Part shown: in pieces, positions 39,500 to 48,357 of the stretch
Layout: each line of letters begins with the position of its first letter
How positions within the stretch are numbered: the stretch's first letter is position 1
Assembly (NCBI GenBank): GCA_020629035.1
Contig: JAHDEC010000001.1
Span: forward strand, 124,001 to 188,000
DNA length: 64,000 bases
Source: Saprospiraceae bacterium
Lineage (GTDB): Bacteria; Bacteroidota; Bacteroidia; Chitinophagales; Saprospiraceae
Direction of reading: 5' to 3'
Translations under genes and position numbers: made by a program
The notes under the pieces: model-generated
The model's input: the letters and a program-made list of their open reading frames with translations, nothing else
The model's database searches: none
What the model was told of the DNA's origin: nothing

Positions 39500-40786
39500 A
39501 TGAAGTATTTAAGTATAATAATATTGTGTTTTACTAGTCTGATGCTGAAGGCACAAATGATTGAAAAGGCGAAGAAAGGACCTTTTTTATTAACAAATGC
39601 CACCATACACACCATCACAAATGGTGTCATAGAAGGTGATGTACTCATAGAAGGAGATCGTATTAAGCAAATAGGAAAAGGACTTTCTAAGGATCAAGCA
39701 AGCATAATAGACTGTACCGGAAAACATATATATCCTGGTATGATCGATGGAGGGACTAAGCTGGGATTAAGCGAAATATCAGCGGTATCTCTAACCAATG
39801 ATTATAACGAATTAGGAGATTTTACTCCTCATATGGAAGCACTTACAGCGGTGAATCCTAATTCAGTAAACATACCCGTAACTCGTACAAATGGAGTAAC
39901 CACCGTTTTAGCAAAACCGACGGGAGGACTATTTCCTGGAAGAGCAGCTCTAATCGATTTGTTTGGTTATACACCTGAAAGTATGTATGCAGGTTTTAAA
40001 GGACAAATTCTACAATACCCATCGACAGGAAAACGAGGTAGATGGGATCGTCGTAAGGATGATGAAATCAAAAAGGATGCTGAAAAAGCGATGAAGAAAC
40101 TAAATGATTTTTGGTCTAAATGTAAAACCTATGCAGCTATTGATTCGGCAAGTACAGCTTCCGGAGGCAATATTGAACAATACAATCCTCAATTAGAGGC
40201 TATGACAGGAGTCGTTAGAAAGGAAGAAAAGTTAATGATTCGGGTAAATAAAAAAGAAGATATACTATCAGCCATTAAGTTTGTCAACAAACATTCTATT
40301 GATGCAGTATTAGTTGGGGTAATAGATGGCTGGAGAGTAGCTGACAGTTTAGTGAAATATAATATTCCGGTGATTACGGGGCCGATTTTAGCACTGCCTT
40401 CGAGAGACTCTGATCGTTACGATGCAGCTTATACAAATGCTGGAAAATTACATAAAGCTGGCGTGCTGGTTGCTATCCAAACTAACGAGACAGAAAATGT
40501 AAGAAACCTACCGTTCAATGCGGCCTTTGCAGCTAACTATGGTATGGGAGTGGATGCGGCGATGGAAGCCATCACAATAAATGCAGCTAAGGTGTTTGGT
40601 TTAGAAGATGAGTTAGGCAGTATCGAGGAGGGTAAGCGAGCCAATTTGTATGTTGCCGATGGAGATCCATTTGAAACAAAAACACAAATAAGTCACCTGT
40701 TTATTGGTGGATTTATGGTGCCTATGGAAAACCGACATACCTTGCTAAATGACGAGTTTTTAGATCGTTTTCCAAGTAATAACTAA
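39500..40786 (+). CDS. Amidohydrolase-family protein lacking the HxH motif
   Basis: The protein has 428 residues and a signal peptide ending near MLKAQ. The amidohydrolase fold is clear at both ends: a beta-sandwich start (NATIHTITNGVIEGDVLIEG) and an end segment LGSIEEGKRANLYVADGDPF. The metal motif is replaced by YPGMIDGGTKLG, which has no histidine in the HxH position. It is therefore probably not a normal metallohydrolase and may act as a subunit of the preceding enzyme. It begins 11 bases after that gene and ends directly at the start of the lipoprotein gene, so all four genes form one operon. Confidence 0.86.
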   Translation: MKYLSIIILCFTSLMLKAQMIEKAKKGPFLLTNATIHTITNGVIEGDVLIEGDRIKQIGKGLSKDQASIIDCTGKHIYPGMIDGGTKLGLSEISAVSLTNDYNELGDFTPHMEALTAVNPNSVNIPVTRTNGVTTVLAKPTGGLFPGRAALIDLFGYTPESMYAGFKGQILQYPSTGKRGRWDRRKDDEIKKDAEKAMKKLNDFWSKCKTYAAIDSASTASGGNIEQYNPQLEAMTGVVRKEEKLMIRVNKKEDILSAIKFVNKHSIDAVLVGVIDGWRVADSLVKYNIPVITGPILALPSRDSDRYDAAYTNAGKLHKAGVLVAIQTNETENVRNLPFNAAFAANYGMGVDAAMEAITINAAKVFGLEDELGSIEEGKRANLYVADGDPFETKTQISHLFIGGFMVPMENRHTLLNDEFLDRFPSNN

Positions 40787-41680
40787 ATGCATAAACATCC
40801 TAGCTATACCTTTCTTGTTTTGTTTTTAATAAGCTTGTTTTTCTTTGCTTGTCAAGCTAATCAAGCTAGCAATACTACAGAAAAATCTACAGGTACTGAA
40901 CAAAAATCAGTTGAGCAAAAACAAAAAGTGGAGGATGTAAAAAACACCGAAACTACATCTACAAGTACAACGAAAAAAGCAGCTTCTTTCCCTACTCATG
41001 TAGCCAATCAATTGGATGCATTTAAGGAATTAATTGCCAAAGAAGACAAACAAGGAATAGCAGATTTGTTTGATAATTATCCCATAAAACGTCCCAATTT
41101 GCTGATCCATAATGATGATGAACTCATTGCAAATTATCATCTATTTGTAAGCGATTCGGTAAAGCAATTAATTACTGAAGTAGCCTACAATACACAAGAT
41201 GTTTTTTTTAGAAATGGGCATTATTCAATCTTAAATGGTGGGTTTTGGTTTTATGATAATGGAGAAATCCTGAGAATAAATGTGAAGAGTGATCAACAAA
41301 AATCAGCAGCTAAAGAAAATCTGCAGGCTATCGAGCAAAACCATCATGAAAGTACAAGAGGTTGGTCCCAAAGTATCTTACGTTTTGAAACAGCAAAGTT
41401 TATTGTTCATCTATACTACTTCAAAGAAAAAGGTTACCAATATTTCTCCTGGTCAAAACCTAAAACTTCTGCTGAAAAACCTGATTTAGCTCTTTCTGAT
41501 GGCAAGGAAGAAATTCAAGGTTCGATGGGTGGCTCTCACTATATTTTTACCAATGGAGCATATACTTATAAAGTGCTAGAAATTAGATTAGGCACAGACG
41601 AGCGTAATGGTATTTATCTTCAGGTATATCAGGGAGATGATTTGATATTGGAGCAAAAGGCTGAGCGGGTTTTTGAGTGA
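40787..41680 (+). CDS. Hypothetical lipoprotein
   Basis: The protein has 297 residues with a lipoprotein signal (hydrophobic core then FFACQ). A low-complexity Thr/Ser/Lys/Glu linker (~27-68) leads to a globular domain of unknown family (~68-297). The middle part (LIHNDDELIANYHLFVSDSV with NGGFWFYDNGEILRINV) looks like a small mixed alpha/beta domain. It starts directly after the stop of the third amidohydrolase-family gene. A role beside those enzymes at the envelope is suggested by position only. Confidence 0.8.
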   Translation: MHKHPSYTFLVLFLISLFFFACQANQASNTTEKSTGTEQKSVEQKQKVEDVKNTETTSTSTTKKAASFPTHVANQLDAFKELIAKEDKQGIADLFDNYPIKRPNLLIHNDDELIANYHLFVSDSVKQLITEVAYNTQDVFFRNGHYSILNGGFWFYDNGEILRINVKSDQQKSAAKENLQAIEQNHHESTRGWSQSILRFETAKFIVHLYYFKEKGYQYFSWSKPKTSAEKPDLALSDGKEEIQGSMGGSHYIFTNGAYTYKVLEIRLGTDERNGIYLQVYQGDDLILEQKAERVFE

Positions 41681-41693
41681 GATAATTCTGGGT

Positions 41694-42416
41694 TTAATTT
41701 TCTTTCACTCCAACAATGGTAATTCCATCTCTAAGTTGACCAGGAATGATAGCTTCTAACTTGATATAGAGTTTATTTAAAATACTTGTGCTGCTATTAA
41801 AGTAATTTTTGACACTTAAAAAGGTGGTGCTTAGACCGACATTAGTAAGCATGTTCTTGAGTTCCTTGGTCGTGTATTCTCTGAAGTGGCCTGTCATTGA
41901 TTCTTCTAATAAATTGTAAGGATTTAGGCCAAAGAGCAACTTTATTCGCTTGTGGATAGCCACAGCATTTGGCGTCTGAATGATGATATGTCCTTTTTTT
42001 ATCAGAGCATTATAAAGCTTATGGAGACAAAGTTCTGGTTTCGAATAGAGATGTTCGATAACTTCACAAAAAACAATAATGTGGTATTGATTACTTTCTA
42101 TTTCCCAGGGTTTATTTGATTCATTCAGATCTTGTATATAATGCTGTTCTCCTGGTCTCAAGTCATTTCTGGGGTGATTAAAACCGAGTGTGTCTACTGT
42201 AGCTTCAGGAAAATATTTTCTAATTAAACTGGTTTGGTAAGCAGGACCTATGTCTAATATTTTTATGTCCTGTGGTTGCTTAAAAGTCTTGGAAATCTGT
42301 TCTAACTGTTGGATTAAGTAAGCATATCTATATTTATGAAATTCAATGTATTTCTGTTCTTCGAGACTTGTGTTTTTAAAATGCTTGATTATATCCATTG
42401 GTATGTTAGTGCCCAT
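41694..42416 (-). CDS. Class I SAM-dependent methyltransferase
   Basis: The protein has 240 residues. The SAM-binding motif I is KILDIGPAYQTSLIRKYFP; motif II/III region reads YHIIVFCEVIEHLYSKPE, and IIIQTPNAVAI marks the post-motif strand typical of the Methyltransf_11/23 group. Such enzymes often methylate sugars, lipids or quinones; the substrate is not evident. It is convergent with the lipoprotein gene, with a 13-base gap, and is separated from the spermidine-synthase-like gene by 136 bases without a visible gene. Confidence 0.85.
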   Translation of the reverse strand: MGTNIPMDIIKHFKNTSLEEQKYIEFHKYRYAYLIQQLEQISKTFKQPQDIKILDIGPAYQTSLIRKYFPEATVDTLGFNHPRNDLRPGEQHYIQDLNESNKPWEIESNQYHIIVFCEVIEHLYSKPELCLHKLYNALIKKGHIIIQTPNAVAIHKRIKLLFGLNPYNLLEESMTGHFREYTTKELKNMLTNVGLSTTFLSVKNYFNSSTSILNKLYIKLEAIIPGQLRDGITIVGVKEN

Positions 42417-42552
42417 TAGTTGCGTTAACTGTTCTTTAATAATTTGCTAAATATATATCAACTAAGCCTTCATGTTTCATAGCTATTATTCGTTTTCTTG
42501 ATAAGCCAATTTAGCCAAAACTAATTACATACCAAATCAGACCATCAGGTTC

Positions 42553-44103
42553 TTAGCGTCTCCCTGATTGCAAGCTTTGCCAATGATCTAGATAATATTC
42601 TAATAGAACAGGTGCATCAAGATGATTGACCTCCACATCATCGGTGCGAATGTCTTTAGAAAAATAGAAGATTTGATCAAACAAAGCATCCTCTAAGTAT
42701 TTATATTCTATTTCTTTATTGAAGTGCGGTTTAAAATCAGGCTTATTCTTGGCCATCACAAAACCCCAATTACCAAACGAAGGTACATTTACTTGATAAG
42801 GAAAAGTATAAGCAAAACCAGCATTTTTCATTGTTTTATTAATGCACCAAAATGCATTAGGCGTTAACTCTGGACTGGTAGCTTGACTACAAATCACACC
42901 TTCGGGTTTCAAGCGTTGTTTCATCATTCTAAAAAATACAGCGCTGTAAAGTCTCGAAATACTTTCATTCGTCGGGTCAGGAAGGTCAGCTATAATAACA
43001 TCAAATAACTCAATTCCTTTAGATAAATACAGGAAGGCATCTTCATGCACAAGGCGTACTTTTGAGTTTTCCAGCGATCCTTCATTTAACTGATTTAGTA
43101 AAGGTAATTTACTGGATAGGCGACTTACTGCTGGATCAATATCGACAATGACTATCTCCTCCAATGTCTGATATTTTAATAGTTCTCTGGCTGCTAGACC
43201 TTCGCCACCACCAAGCACTAAAACGCGTCTTGGATTTTCTATCTGTGACATGGGTAAGTGTACTAAAGACTCATGATATCTATACTCATCTTTTGATGAA
43301 AACTGAATAGCACCATTTAGGTATAATCTAAATTCATCGGCATGAGAGGTTACGGTTAGATTTTGATAGGGGCTGTTTTCCGTATGGATAACCGGAAAGC
43401 GAAAAATAGAATCATTCCAGAAGGCCATAAATTGCTTGGCCGAGAGAAACATAGACACTAATAATATAGAACTTAGTGCGGTACACAAATAAATCATTCG
43501 TTTAAATCGCTTAGTCCTTTTTAACTCGTCTTGTAATAGATAAATAGACAACAAGCCCATCGCAATATTGATCAATCCAAAAATAATAGAGGACTTGTAT
43601 AAACCCACGAAGGGAACTAAGAAAAATGGAAAAATTAAGGTTGCTAACAATGCCCCTAAATAATCAAAAGTCAAGATGTTGCTGATATTATCTTTAAGTG
43701 AATACTCATCTTCCATAATTCGAGTCAATAAGGGAATTTCAAAACCTGTCAAGCTGCCAATAATTCCAGTAAGAAACAATACAAAAAATTGATAGCCTTG
43801 TGCATCACTCATGGAATAGTAGAAGTAACAAAGCGGAACTGAAATGGCACCCACAAAACCCAACAATAACTCGATAATGATAAAAGAGGAAACTAGTTTT
43901 TTATCTACTACTCGTGAAAAAAAGGAGCCTAAGCCCATGCTTGCTAAATAGATTCCGATAATCAAAGAAAATTGTCGAATGCTATCACCCATTAAATACG
44001 AACTTATCGTACTAATTAATAGCTCATAAATTATCGAACATAGTCCTACAACGAATGTGATAAATATTAATATAAATTTGGAAGACTTACCTTTTTTCCC
44101 CAT
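42553..44103 (-). CDS. Membrane-fused spermidine-synthase-like aminopropyltransferase
   Basis: The protein has 516 residues. Six to seven membrane helices (~10-220) precede a cytoplasmic spermidine-synthase domain (~235-480) with the motif VLVLGGGEGLAARE, an acidic strand end IVDIDPAVS and IIADLPDPTNES in place of the usual DSxDP loop. The family transfers aminopropyl groups from decarboxylated SAM to a diamine. Membrane-fused versions are known and their true acceptors are unclear. It diverges from the operon holding SpeD, which would supply its donor. Its ATG is only 25 bases from the oppositely oriented start at 44129, so the two promoters must overlap the coding regions. Confidence 0.88.
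   Translation of the reverse strand: MGKKGKSSKFILIFITFVVGLCSIIYELLISTISSYLMGDSIRQFSLIIGIYLASMGLGSFFSRVVDKKLVSSFIIIELLLGFVGAISVPLCYFYYSMSDAQGYQFFVLFLTGIIGSLTGFEIPLLTRIMEDEYSLKDNISNILTFDYLGALLATLIFPFFLVPFVGLYKSSIIFGLINIAMGLLSIYLLQDELKRTKRFKRMIYLCTALSSILLVSMFLSAKQFMAFWNDSIFRFPVIHTENSPYQNLTVTSHADEFRLYLNGAIQFSSKDEYRYHESLVHLPMSQIENPRRVLVLGGGEGLAARELLKYQTLEEIVIVDIDPAVSRLSSKLPLLNQLNEGSLENSKVRLVHEDAFLYLSKGIELFDVIIADLPDPTNESISRLYSAVFFRMMKQRLKPEGVICSQATSPELTPNAFWCINKTMKNAGFAYTFPYQVNVPSFGNWGFVMAKNKPDFKPHFNKEIEYKYLEDALFDQIFYFSKDIRTDDVEVNHLDAPVLLEYYLDHWQSLQSGRR
44073..44080 (+). promoter_or_regulatory. TAnnTTTG box for the Gly-Gly-tail protein operon, inside the divergent gene
   Basis: TAAATTTG lies within the first codons of the minus-strand spermidine-synthase-like gene, 49 bases before the ATG at 44129. 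No clear -33 partner is seen. If used, transcription of the two units would interfere with or exclude each other. Confidence 0.3.
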
Positions 44104-44128
44104 ATTAATTGTTCATAATAACAAATCT

Positions 44129-44692
44129 ATGGAAAACAATCAGAACGGAAACAATGGAGGTGGCTCAGGCTTCAATTTTAGATGGATTATATACGGAGCA
44201 TTAGCGCTTTATTTGTTGTACAACTTTTTTGGAAGAAGTTCTTCTTCTGGCAATGATTACATTGAAGAAACACTAGAAGAACCTACCCAAGGAATAGTTT
44301 GTCATTTATTAGAACAAGAAAAAGACTTGTTCAAGATCACTGACGAAGAATTAATTGATAGGAGAGAAGACTCAAGAATTTATGCAACCTATCTGGATGG
44401 TAAGATTGACACGTTTACTATTGATGAAGTAACTATTTCGGATGCTAGCAACCCACAGCGATCTATGATGAGATCAGTTATGATGGGAGGTATGATTGGA
44501 TATATGATGGGAAGACCGATGAGTGCTGGGGTTTCAAGAGGTTCCTATGCAAACCAAGGTGCTTATAATAAATCCAACGCAGGTACATCAAACTTAAGAA
44601 GTTCAGCAAGAAGAACTACCGTTAGGAAGCCTGTATCGAAATCAAAATCAGGTTTCGGATCAAGTAAATCATCAAGATCTTATGGCGGGTAG
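44129..44692 (+). CDS. Membrane-anchored UPF0323/YgiB-like protein with Ser/Gly-rich tail ending in Gly-Gly
   Basis: The start at 44129 (MENNQNGNNGGG) is preferred to one at 44057, which would overlap the divergent gene and add no recognisable domain. The product has 187 residues. A single membrane helix (~19-34) is followed by a small domain (~50-100, GIVCHLLEQEKDLFKITDEE with SRIYATYLDGK), a Met/Gly-rich segment (RSVMMGGMIGYMMG) and a basic, Ser/Gly-rich tail ending SSRSYGG. Architecture and neighbour match, from memory, UPF0323 lipoproteins of Helicobacter and YgiB/YjfM (DUF1190) of enterobacteria, which sit beside GspS-like ATP-grasp genes. I infer that the C-terminal glycine is modified by the following enzyme. 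The last codons overlap the start of that gene. Confidence 0.8.
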   Translation: MENNQNGNNGGGSGFNFRWIIYGALALYLLYNFFGRSSSSGNDYIEETLEEPTQGIVCHLLEQEKDLFKITDEELIDRREDSRIYATYLDGKIDTFTIDEVTISDASNPQRSMMRSVMMGGMIGYMMGRPMSAGVSRGSYANQGAYNKSNAGTSNLRSSARRTTVRKPVSKSKSGFGSSKSSRSYGG

Positions 44693-45845
44693 ACAAGTTG
44701 ATGTTGTCGGTATACCCGAAGAAATAATTAAAGAAAGAGGTTTTGAATTTTTACTAGAAGATGACTATATCGTCCCTGAAGGTATTGTTCTAAACCAAGA
44801 TGAAATAAATGCCTTTGAAAAAGCCCATGATGAAATTTATGGGCTTTTTCAGCAGGAGTTGGGTGAGTTAGTGATCAATGGCCAATTCGATTTTTTAGGC
44901 TTACCCCCCAAAATGGTAGATCTTATCATTTATAGTTATTCCAAGAAACAAAAACATCTAATAGGAAGATTTGATTTTGCTGGCGGAATAGATGGGCTTC
45001 CGATTAAGGTCTTGGAATTTAATGCGGATACGCCCACCATGGTGCCAGAATCTTCTTTTATTCAGGATGCCTTCTTTGACATCTATAAACCTGCAAGGGC
45101 ACAGTACAATTCTTTAGAACGAGATTTGGAAGTGTTTTTTAATCATTTATTGATTACAAATTCAGATAATCATCCTTCATTAATTGCTACTTCACTTGGT
45201 TATCAAGAAGATGCAGCTCATGCCGAATTTATCATGCAGCAAGCGGCAAAAGAAGGTTTTGAAGTAGCTTATGCAGATTTGCCAGCATTGGAATTCTCGC
45301 CTGGAGAAGGTGTTTTTTTGCCTTTAGAAGGAGGTGAATTTGTACAAGCAGATTACCTCTATAAAATGGTTCCTTGGGAGTTTATTTGTTTTGAAGAACC
45401 TGAACTTTTAAACATTTTGCATGATTTAATTATGAAGGATTTAGTGTATGTTTTAAATCCGCCTTATACCTTAGTTTACCAATCAAAATTGTTTTTAGAT
45501 CATGTTTCACGAAAGTATAAATTACCTTACTTTCTAGATTCTTCAAGGGATCAATCAATGTTTAGAGGAAGAAAACATGTGGAGAAATCAAGCTTTGGAA
45601 GACTCGGAGAAAATATAACCATCTTCGATGAATACCATAAAATTATAGAGCAAACCGCTGGTGATTTTGGTCATTTTGATAAAGTATATCAGGAGTTTAC
45701 AAATCTTTACAAAGATGAGTATGATGAATATTATCAGTTGGGATTTTTCAATGTCGATAAACGTGGATCAAGTATTTCTTTTAGAAGAGCAGACAAACTC
45801 ATCATCGATGATGATGCTGAATTTATTCCCCATTTTATTTCGTAG
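44682..45845 (+). CDS. Glutathionylspermidine-synthase-like ATP-grasp ligase
   Basis: The protein has 387 residues, the length of YgiC/YjfC-type single-domain enzymes without the amidase half of E. coli Gsp. Family features include VLEFNADTPTMVPESS and the metal/ATP segment KHVEKSSFGRLGENI near the end. GspS joins the terminal glycine carboxylate of glutathione to spermidine using ATP. Family members in this context are predicted to ligate polyamines to peptides instead. The gene overlaps the Gly-Gly-tail gene by 11 bases and is followed 11 bases later by SpeD, so substrate protein, ligase and polyamine supply are co-transcribed. Cytoplasmic location is expected. Confidence 0.9.
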   Translation: MAGRQVDVVGIPEEIIKERGFEFLLEDDYIVPEGIVLNQDEINAFEKAHDEIYGLFQQELGELVINGQFDFLGLPPKMVDLIIYSYSKKQKHLIGRFDFAGGIDGLPIKVLEFNADTPTMVPESSFIQDAFFDIYKPARAQYNSLERDLEVFFNHLLITNSDNHPSLIATSLGYQEDAAHAEFIMQQAAKEGFEVAYADLPALEFSPGEGVFLPLEGGEFVQADYLYKMVPWEFICFEEPELLNILHDLIMKDLVYVLNPPYTLVYQSKLFLDHVSRKYKLPYFLDSSRDQSMFRGRKHVEKSSFGRLGENITIFDEYHKIIEQTAGDFGHFDKVYQEFTNLYKDEYDEYYQLGFFNVDKRGSSISFRRADKLIIDDDAEFIPHFIS

Positions 45846-45856
45846 TACTTAAGCTT

Positions 45857-46219
45857 ATGAGCCATTTAGGAGAGCATTATATTCTAGAACTATACGGCTG
45901 TGATGCTTCATTGACCAATGACATTCCTCGTTTAAAGGAGATGATGCTCGAAGCAGTGCGTGTGGCAAAAGCTACCCTAGTTAATGTGTTTTTTCATCAG
46001 TTTTCTCCACAGGGAGTTTCTGGTACCATTGTCATTGCTGAGAGCCATTTTAATATCCATACTTGGCCAGAGCATCATTTTATGGCAATTGATTTATTTA
46101 CTTGTGGAGATACGCTTGATGCTACGGCTGCAAAAGATTTTTTGGTGAAGGCATCTAAAGCCAGTTCACATGAGTACAAAATCTTGAAACGAGGAGATAA
46201 AATGAAAATGGCTGATTGA
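45857..46219 (+). CDS. speD: S-adenosylmethionine decarboxylase proenzyme
   Basis: The protein has 120 residues, typical of short prokaryotic SpeD. The self-cleavage site is intact: E62-S63 in ESHFNIHTWPE, with S63 becoming the pyruvoyl group. H68 and C83 (in FTCGD) fall at the positions used for processing and catalysis in the Thermotoga enzyme. It makes decarboxylated SAM, the aminopropyl donor for spermidine synthesis, and so feeds the divergent spermidine-synthase-like protein and indirectly the ATP-grasp ligase upstream. It is last in the three-gene operon. Confidence 0.95.
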   Translation: MSHLGEHYILELYGCDASLTNDIPRLKEMMLEAVRVAKATLVNVFFHQFSPQGVSGTIVIAESHFNIHTWPEHHFMAIDLFTCGDTLDATAAKDFLVKASKASSHEYKILKRGDKMKMAD

Positions 46220-46239
46220 TACTCATTGTATCCAGCACT

Positions 46240-46277
46240 AGCCAACGAATCTTCTCTTGCTAAGATTGGCTTGCTAT
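46240..46277 (+). terminator. Possible terminator after speD
   Basis: AGCC...AATCTT (46240-46253) pairs with AAGATTGGCT (46262-46271), with four unpaired bases in the left arm, and is followed by a T-rich stretch. It lies between speD and a convergent lipoprotein gene. Confidence 0.4.
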
Positions 46278-46315
46278 CTTTATTTGTCTATCATAGAAAA
46301 ACACTAAAACATATA

Positions 46316-47038
46316 TCAATCACAATCATCGATGTGACGGAAAAACGTAAAGGTTCCTTTAGCTTCTTCGGTAAGTGATGTGGCAGGGTTGAAAACAAAG
46401 AGTTCGATATTCAGTATTCGATTAATGTCCAAGCTGGCTGAACCATGAACGGTCACTTCAGTCGTTAGATACTGTAAGTCAAAATTGATTGTTTTTTGGC
46501 TCACTTGGCCTGCTATTCGATTAGATGAATTGAGAAGCATTAAGCCGCTACTATTTTCTGTTGGAAACATTTTTATTTCGGGAGTACTAATGCCACATTC
46601 AAATTTTATAGAGCCAGGCAAAGCACCTGCAACCGGTGAACCACCTATTTGAGAAGCCCAACTCCATTCTTCACAAGACCACCAACCTAAAAAATGATCT
46701 CTACTTTCAGTTTGGCAGGTAAAACCTTCATAACCTACTTCACAGTGACAAAATCCATTTATAAATTCACCATTTACGCATAATTTATTACACTCCTCTC
46801 CGTAAAAGTTTGGGTAACATTCACAGGTCTCGGTTTGAAGATTGCAATCCCCATTAATGCAAGGCACACCGAAACATAATGCGATCTCACAATTATCTCC
46901 AATGAACCCATCTGGACAATCGCAAATTCCTTCGACACAATTTCCAGGGCCACACGCCACATCTTCGCAAAGGTCAGGCTGACATCCTATGCTAAAGACC
47001 AATGAAAGAGCCAGAAAATATAGTTGGAATAATTTCAT
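46316..47038 (-). CDS. EGF-like-domain lipoprotein
   Basis: The protein has 240 residues. The signal has a lipobox-like end (LVFSIGC), so lipid attachment is likely. Residues ~24-110 hold three Cys-rich EGF-like modules (CGPGNCVEGICDCPDGFIGD, then CECYPNFYGEEC, then CHCEVGYEGFTC). The rest (~115-240) is a beta-rich domain of unknown family that may bind small molecules or proteins. EGF-like modules are unusual in most bacteria but common in marine Bacteroidota. It stands alone on the minus strand; the 134 bases upstream hold no gene. Confidence 0.85.
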   Translation of the reverse strand: MKLFQLYFLALSLVFSIGCQPDLCEDVACGPGNCVEGICDCPDGFIGDNCEIALCFGVPCINGDCNLQTETCECYPNFYGEECNKLCVNGEFINGFCHCEVGYEGFTCQTESRDHFLGWWSCEEWSWASQIGGSPVAGALPGSIKFECGISTPEIKMFPTENSSGLMLLNSSNRIAGQVSQKTINFDLQYLTTEVTVHGSASLDINRILNIELFVFNPATSLTEEAKGTFTFFRHIDDCD

Positions 47039-47172
47039 GAAAATGATTAATGACTAAGCTACATAAAGATATAAAATTGGAATGCTTTAGGGTCCAATAC
47101 CTTTTTATTTGAATTTTTGTACAAGACCGAATGTCGTAAGTTTTTGTAATCTTTTCGATGTTAAGTGAATGA

Positions 47173-48270
47173 TTAAAAATGGCTACTTATTTCATCTATA
47201 ATATCCTCTAATAATTCATCTACCATATCGTCGTCTTCCATAATTCGGTCAAATCTTGCATTTTTGTAGCTGTCAGGTATAGCTTGCCGGTCTCCAGATA
47301 ACTGATGTTCGATAGATTCAGAAATGAGTTCACGACTAAATGTCCTATCATACATCCGACAATTTTGAGTCAGTTTTGACACATTCATGCGTACATCCCA
47401 AGTAGCTACTTTTATGATTTCTCGGGTTGAAACACTGCCAGTAACTTCTTCAGTTATGTCTTCCACTTTAGTGGTTCCATCTGGGAGTTCGATGGTTTGG
47501 CTACCTGTGACAATGGTTTTTTTAAAATCCTGTGTGCTATTCCTTGTCTGTGCATCAATATCAAGATCTCTAAAATTTAACTCAATTTCACAATCCACAA
47601 GGACTCCTTCATCGGGATGATCATCCACATATATTTGTTCGAAATGTCCTGCTTCTCTTTCTAAATCATCGCAGGCATTTTCGACTTCGAAAGAATAGCT
47701 GAATAAAAAGGAGGTATTTACATCGATGACATAAACCCGTTGTGCATACTCATAGCTAAATGTAGAGAGAGAGTCTATAGAGTCGTTTTGTTTGCCATAT
47801 TTAATGGCCTTTTCAAAGTAATGATAGGCGTCCTCTGCCACGGCTTTATCTTCCTTAAGTATGGCCTCATCTAGGCTCTCTACACCAAAATCAAAATAGG
47901 TATCAGCTATAAACTCTTTTAATTCATCTTCTTCGATCATCAAATAACTGAGGTCCTCATCGAAGCTTCCGTCTGTGTAAGCTTGTGCATCAGTTACTTT
48001 TTCTTGAAGGGATTGGTTGATTTTTATGGCTTTTTCAACGTCTTTTATATCATCAGTTTCCAGCAGTTCATTCTTGGTGGAATTTTTTTCATCTAAAATC
48101 GCCTGCAGTGATTCGATGAGCACTTTTTGCACATTTCTATCTTTCTTCTTTTTGAGTGATTGTAAAGATGCGCTGTAGGCATTCGAATAGTTACCTTTTT
48201 CGAGTTGTTTAGCCGGATTATAGCATGCGGAAAGTAGAAAAATAATGCTTAGATAAAAGAATGGTTTCAT
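47173..48270 (-). CDS. Hypothetical lipoprotein with acidic C-terminus
   Basis: The protein has 365 residues with a lipoprotein signal (FLLSACYNP). Residues ~18-60 read like a TPR-type helix pair (QLEKGNYSNAYSASLQSL). A charged helical region follows (~60-180), and then a beta-rich domain (~180-340) with LVDCEIELNFRDLDI. The end is acidic (MEDDDMVDELLEDIIDEI). I do not recognise a named family. It appears monocistronic. Confidence 0.75.
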   Translation of the reverse strand: MKPFFYLSIIFLLSACYNPAKQLEKGNYSNAYSASLQSLKKKKDRNVQKVLIESLQAILDEKNSTKNELLETDDIKDVEKAIKINQSLQEKVTDAQAYTDGSFDEDLSYLMIEEDELKEFIADTYFDFGVESLDEAILKEDKAVAEDAYHYFEKAIKYGKQNDSIDSLSTFSYEYAQRVYVIDVNTSFLFSYSFEVENACDDLEREAGHFEQIYVDDHPDEGVLVDCEIELNFRDLDIDAQTRNSTQDFKKTIVTGSQTIELPDGTTKVEDITEEVTGSVSTREIIKVATWDVRMNVSKLTQNCRMYDRTFSRELISESIEHQLSGDRQAIPDSYKNARFDRIMEDDDMVDELLEDIIDEISSHF

Positions 48271-48357
48271 AAAAGGCCGTTTTATCTTAATAAAATTATG
48301 ACCTTTTATGGATTTTTTTGTTCAATTTTAAAGAACCATGGCTGATATAACATAATC

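Noticed and set aside
44057-44128. Upstream start for the Gly-Gly-tail protein
   Set aside because: It would overlap the divergent gene by 47 bases and adds a stretch that is the antisense of that gene's first codons.
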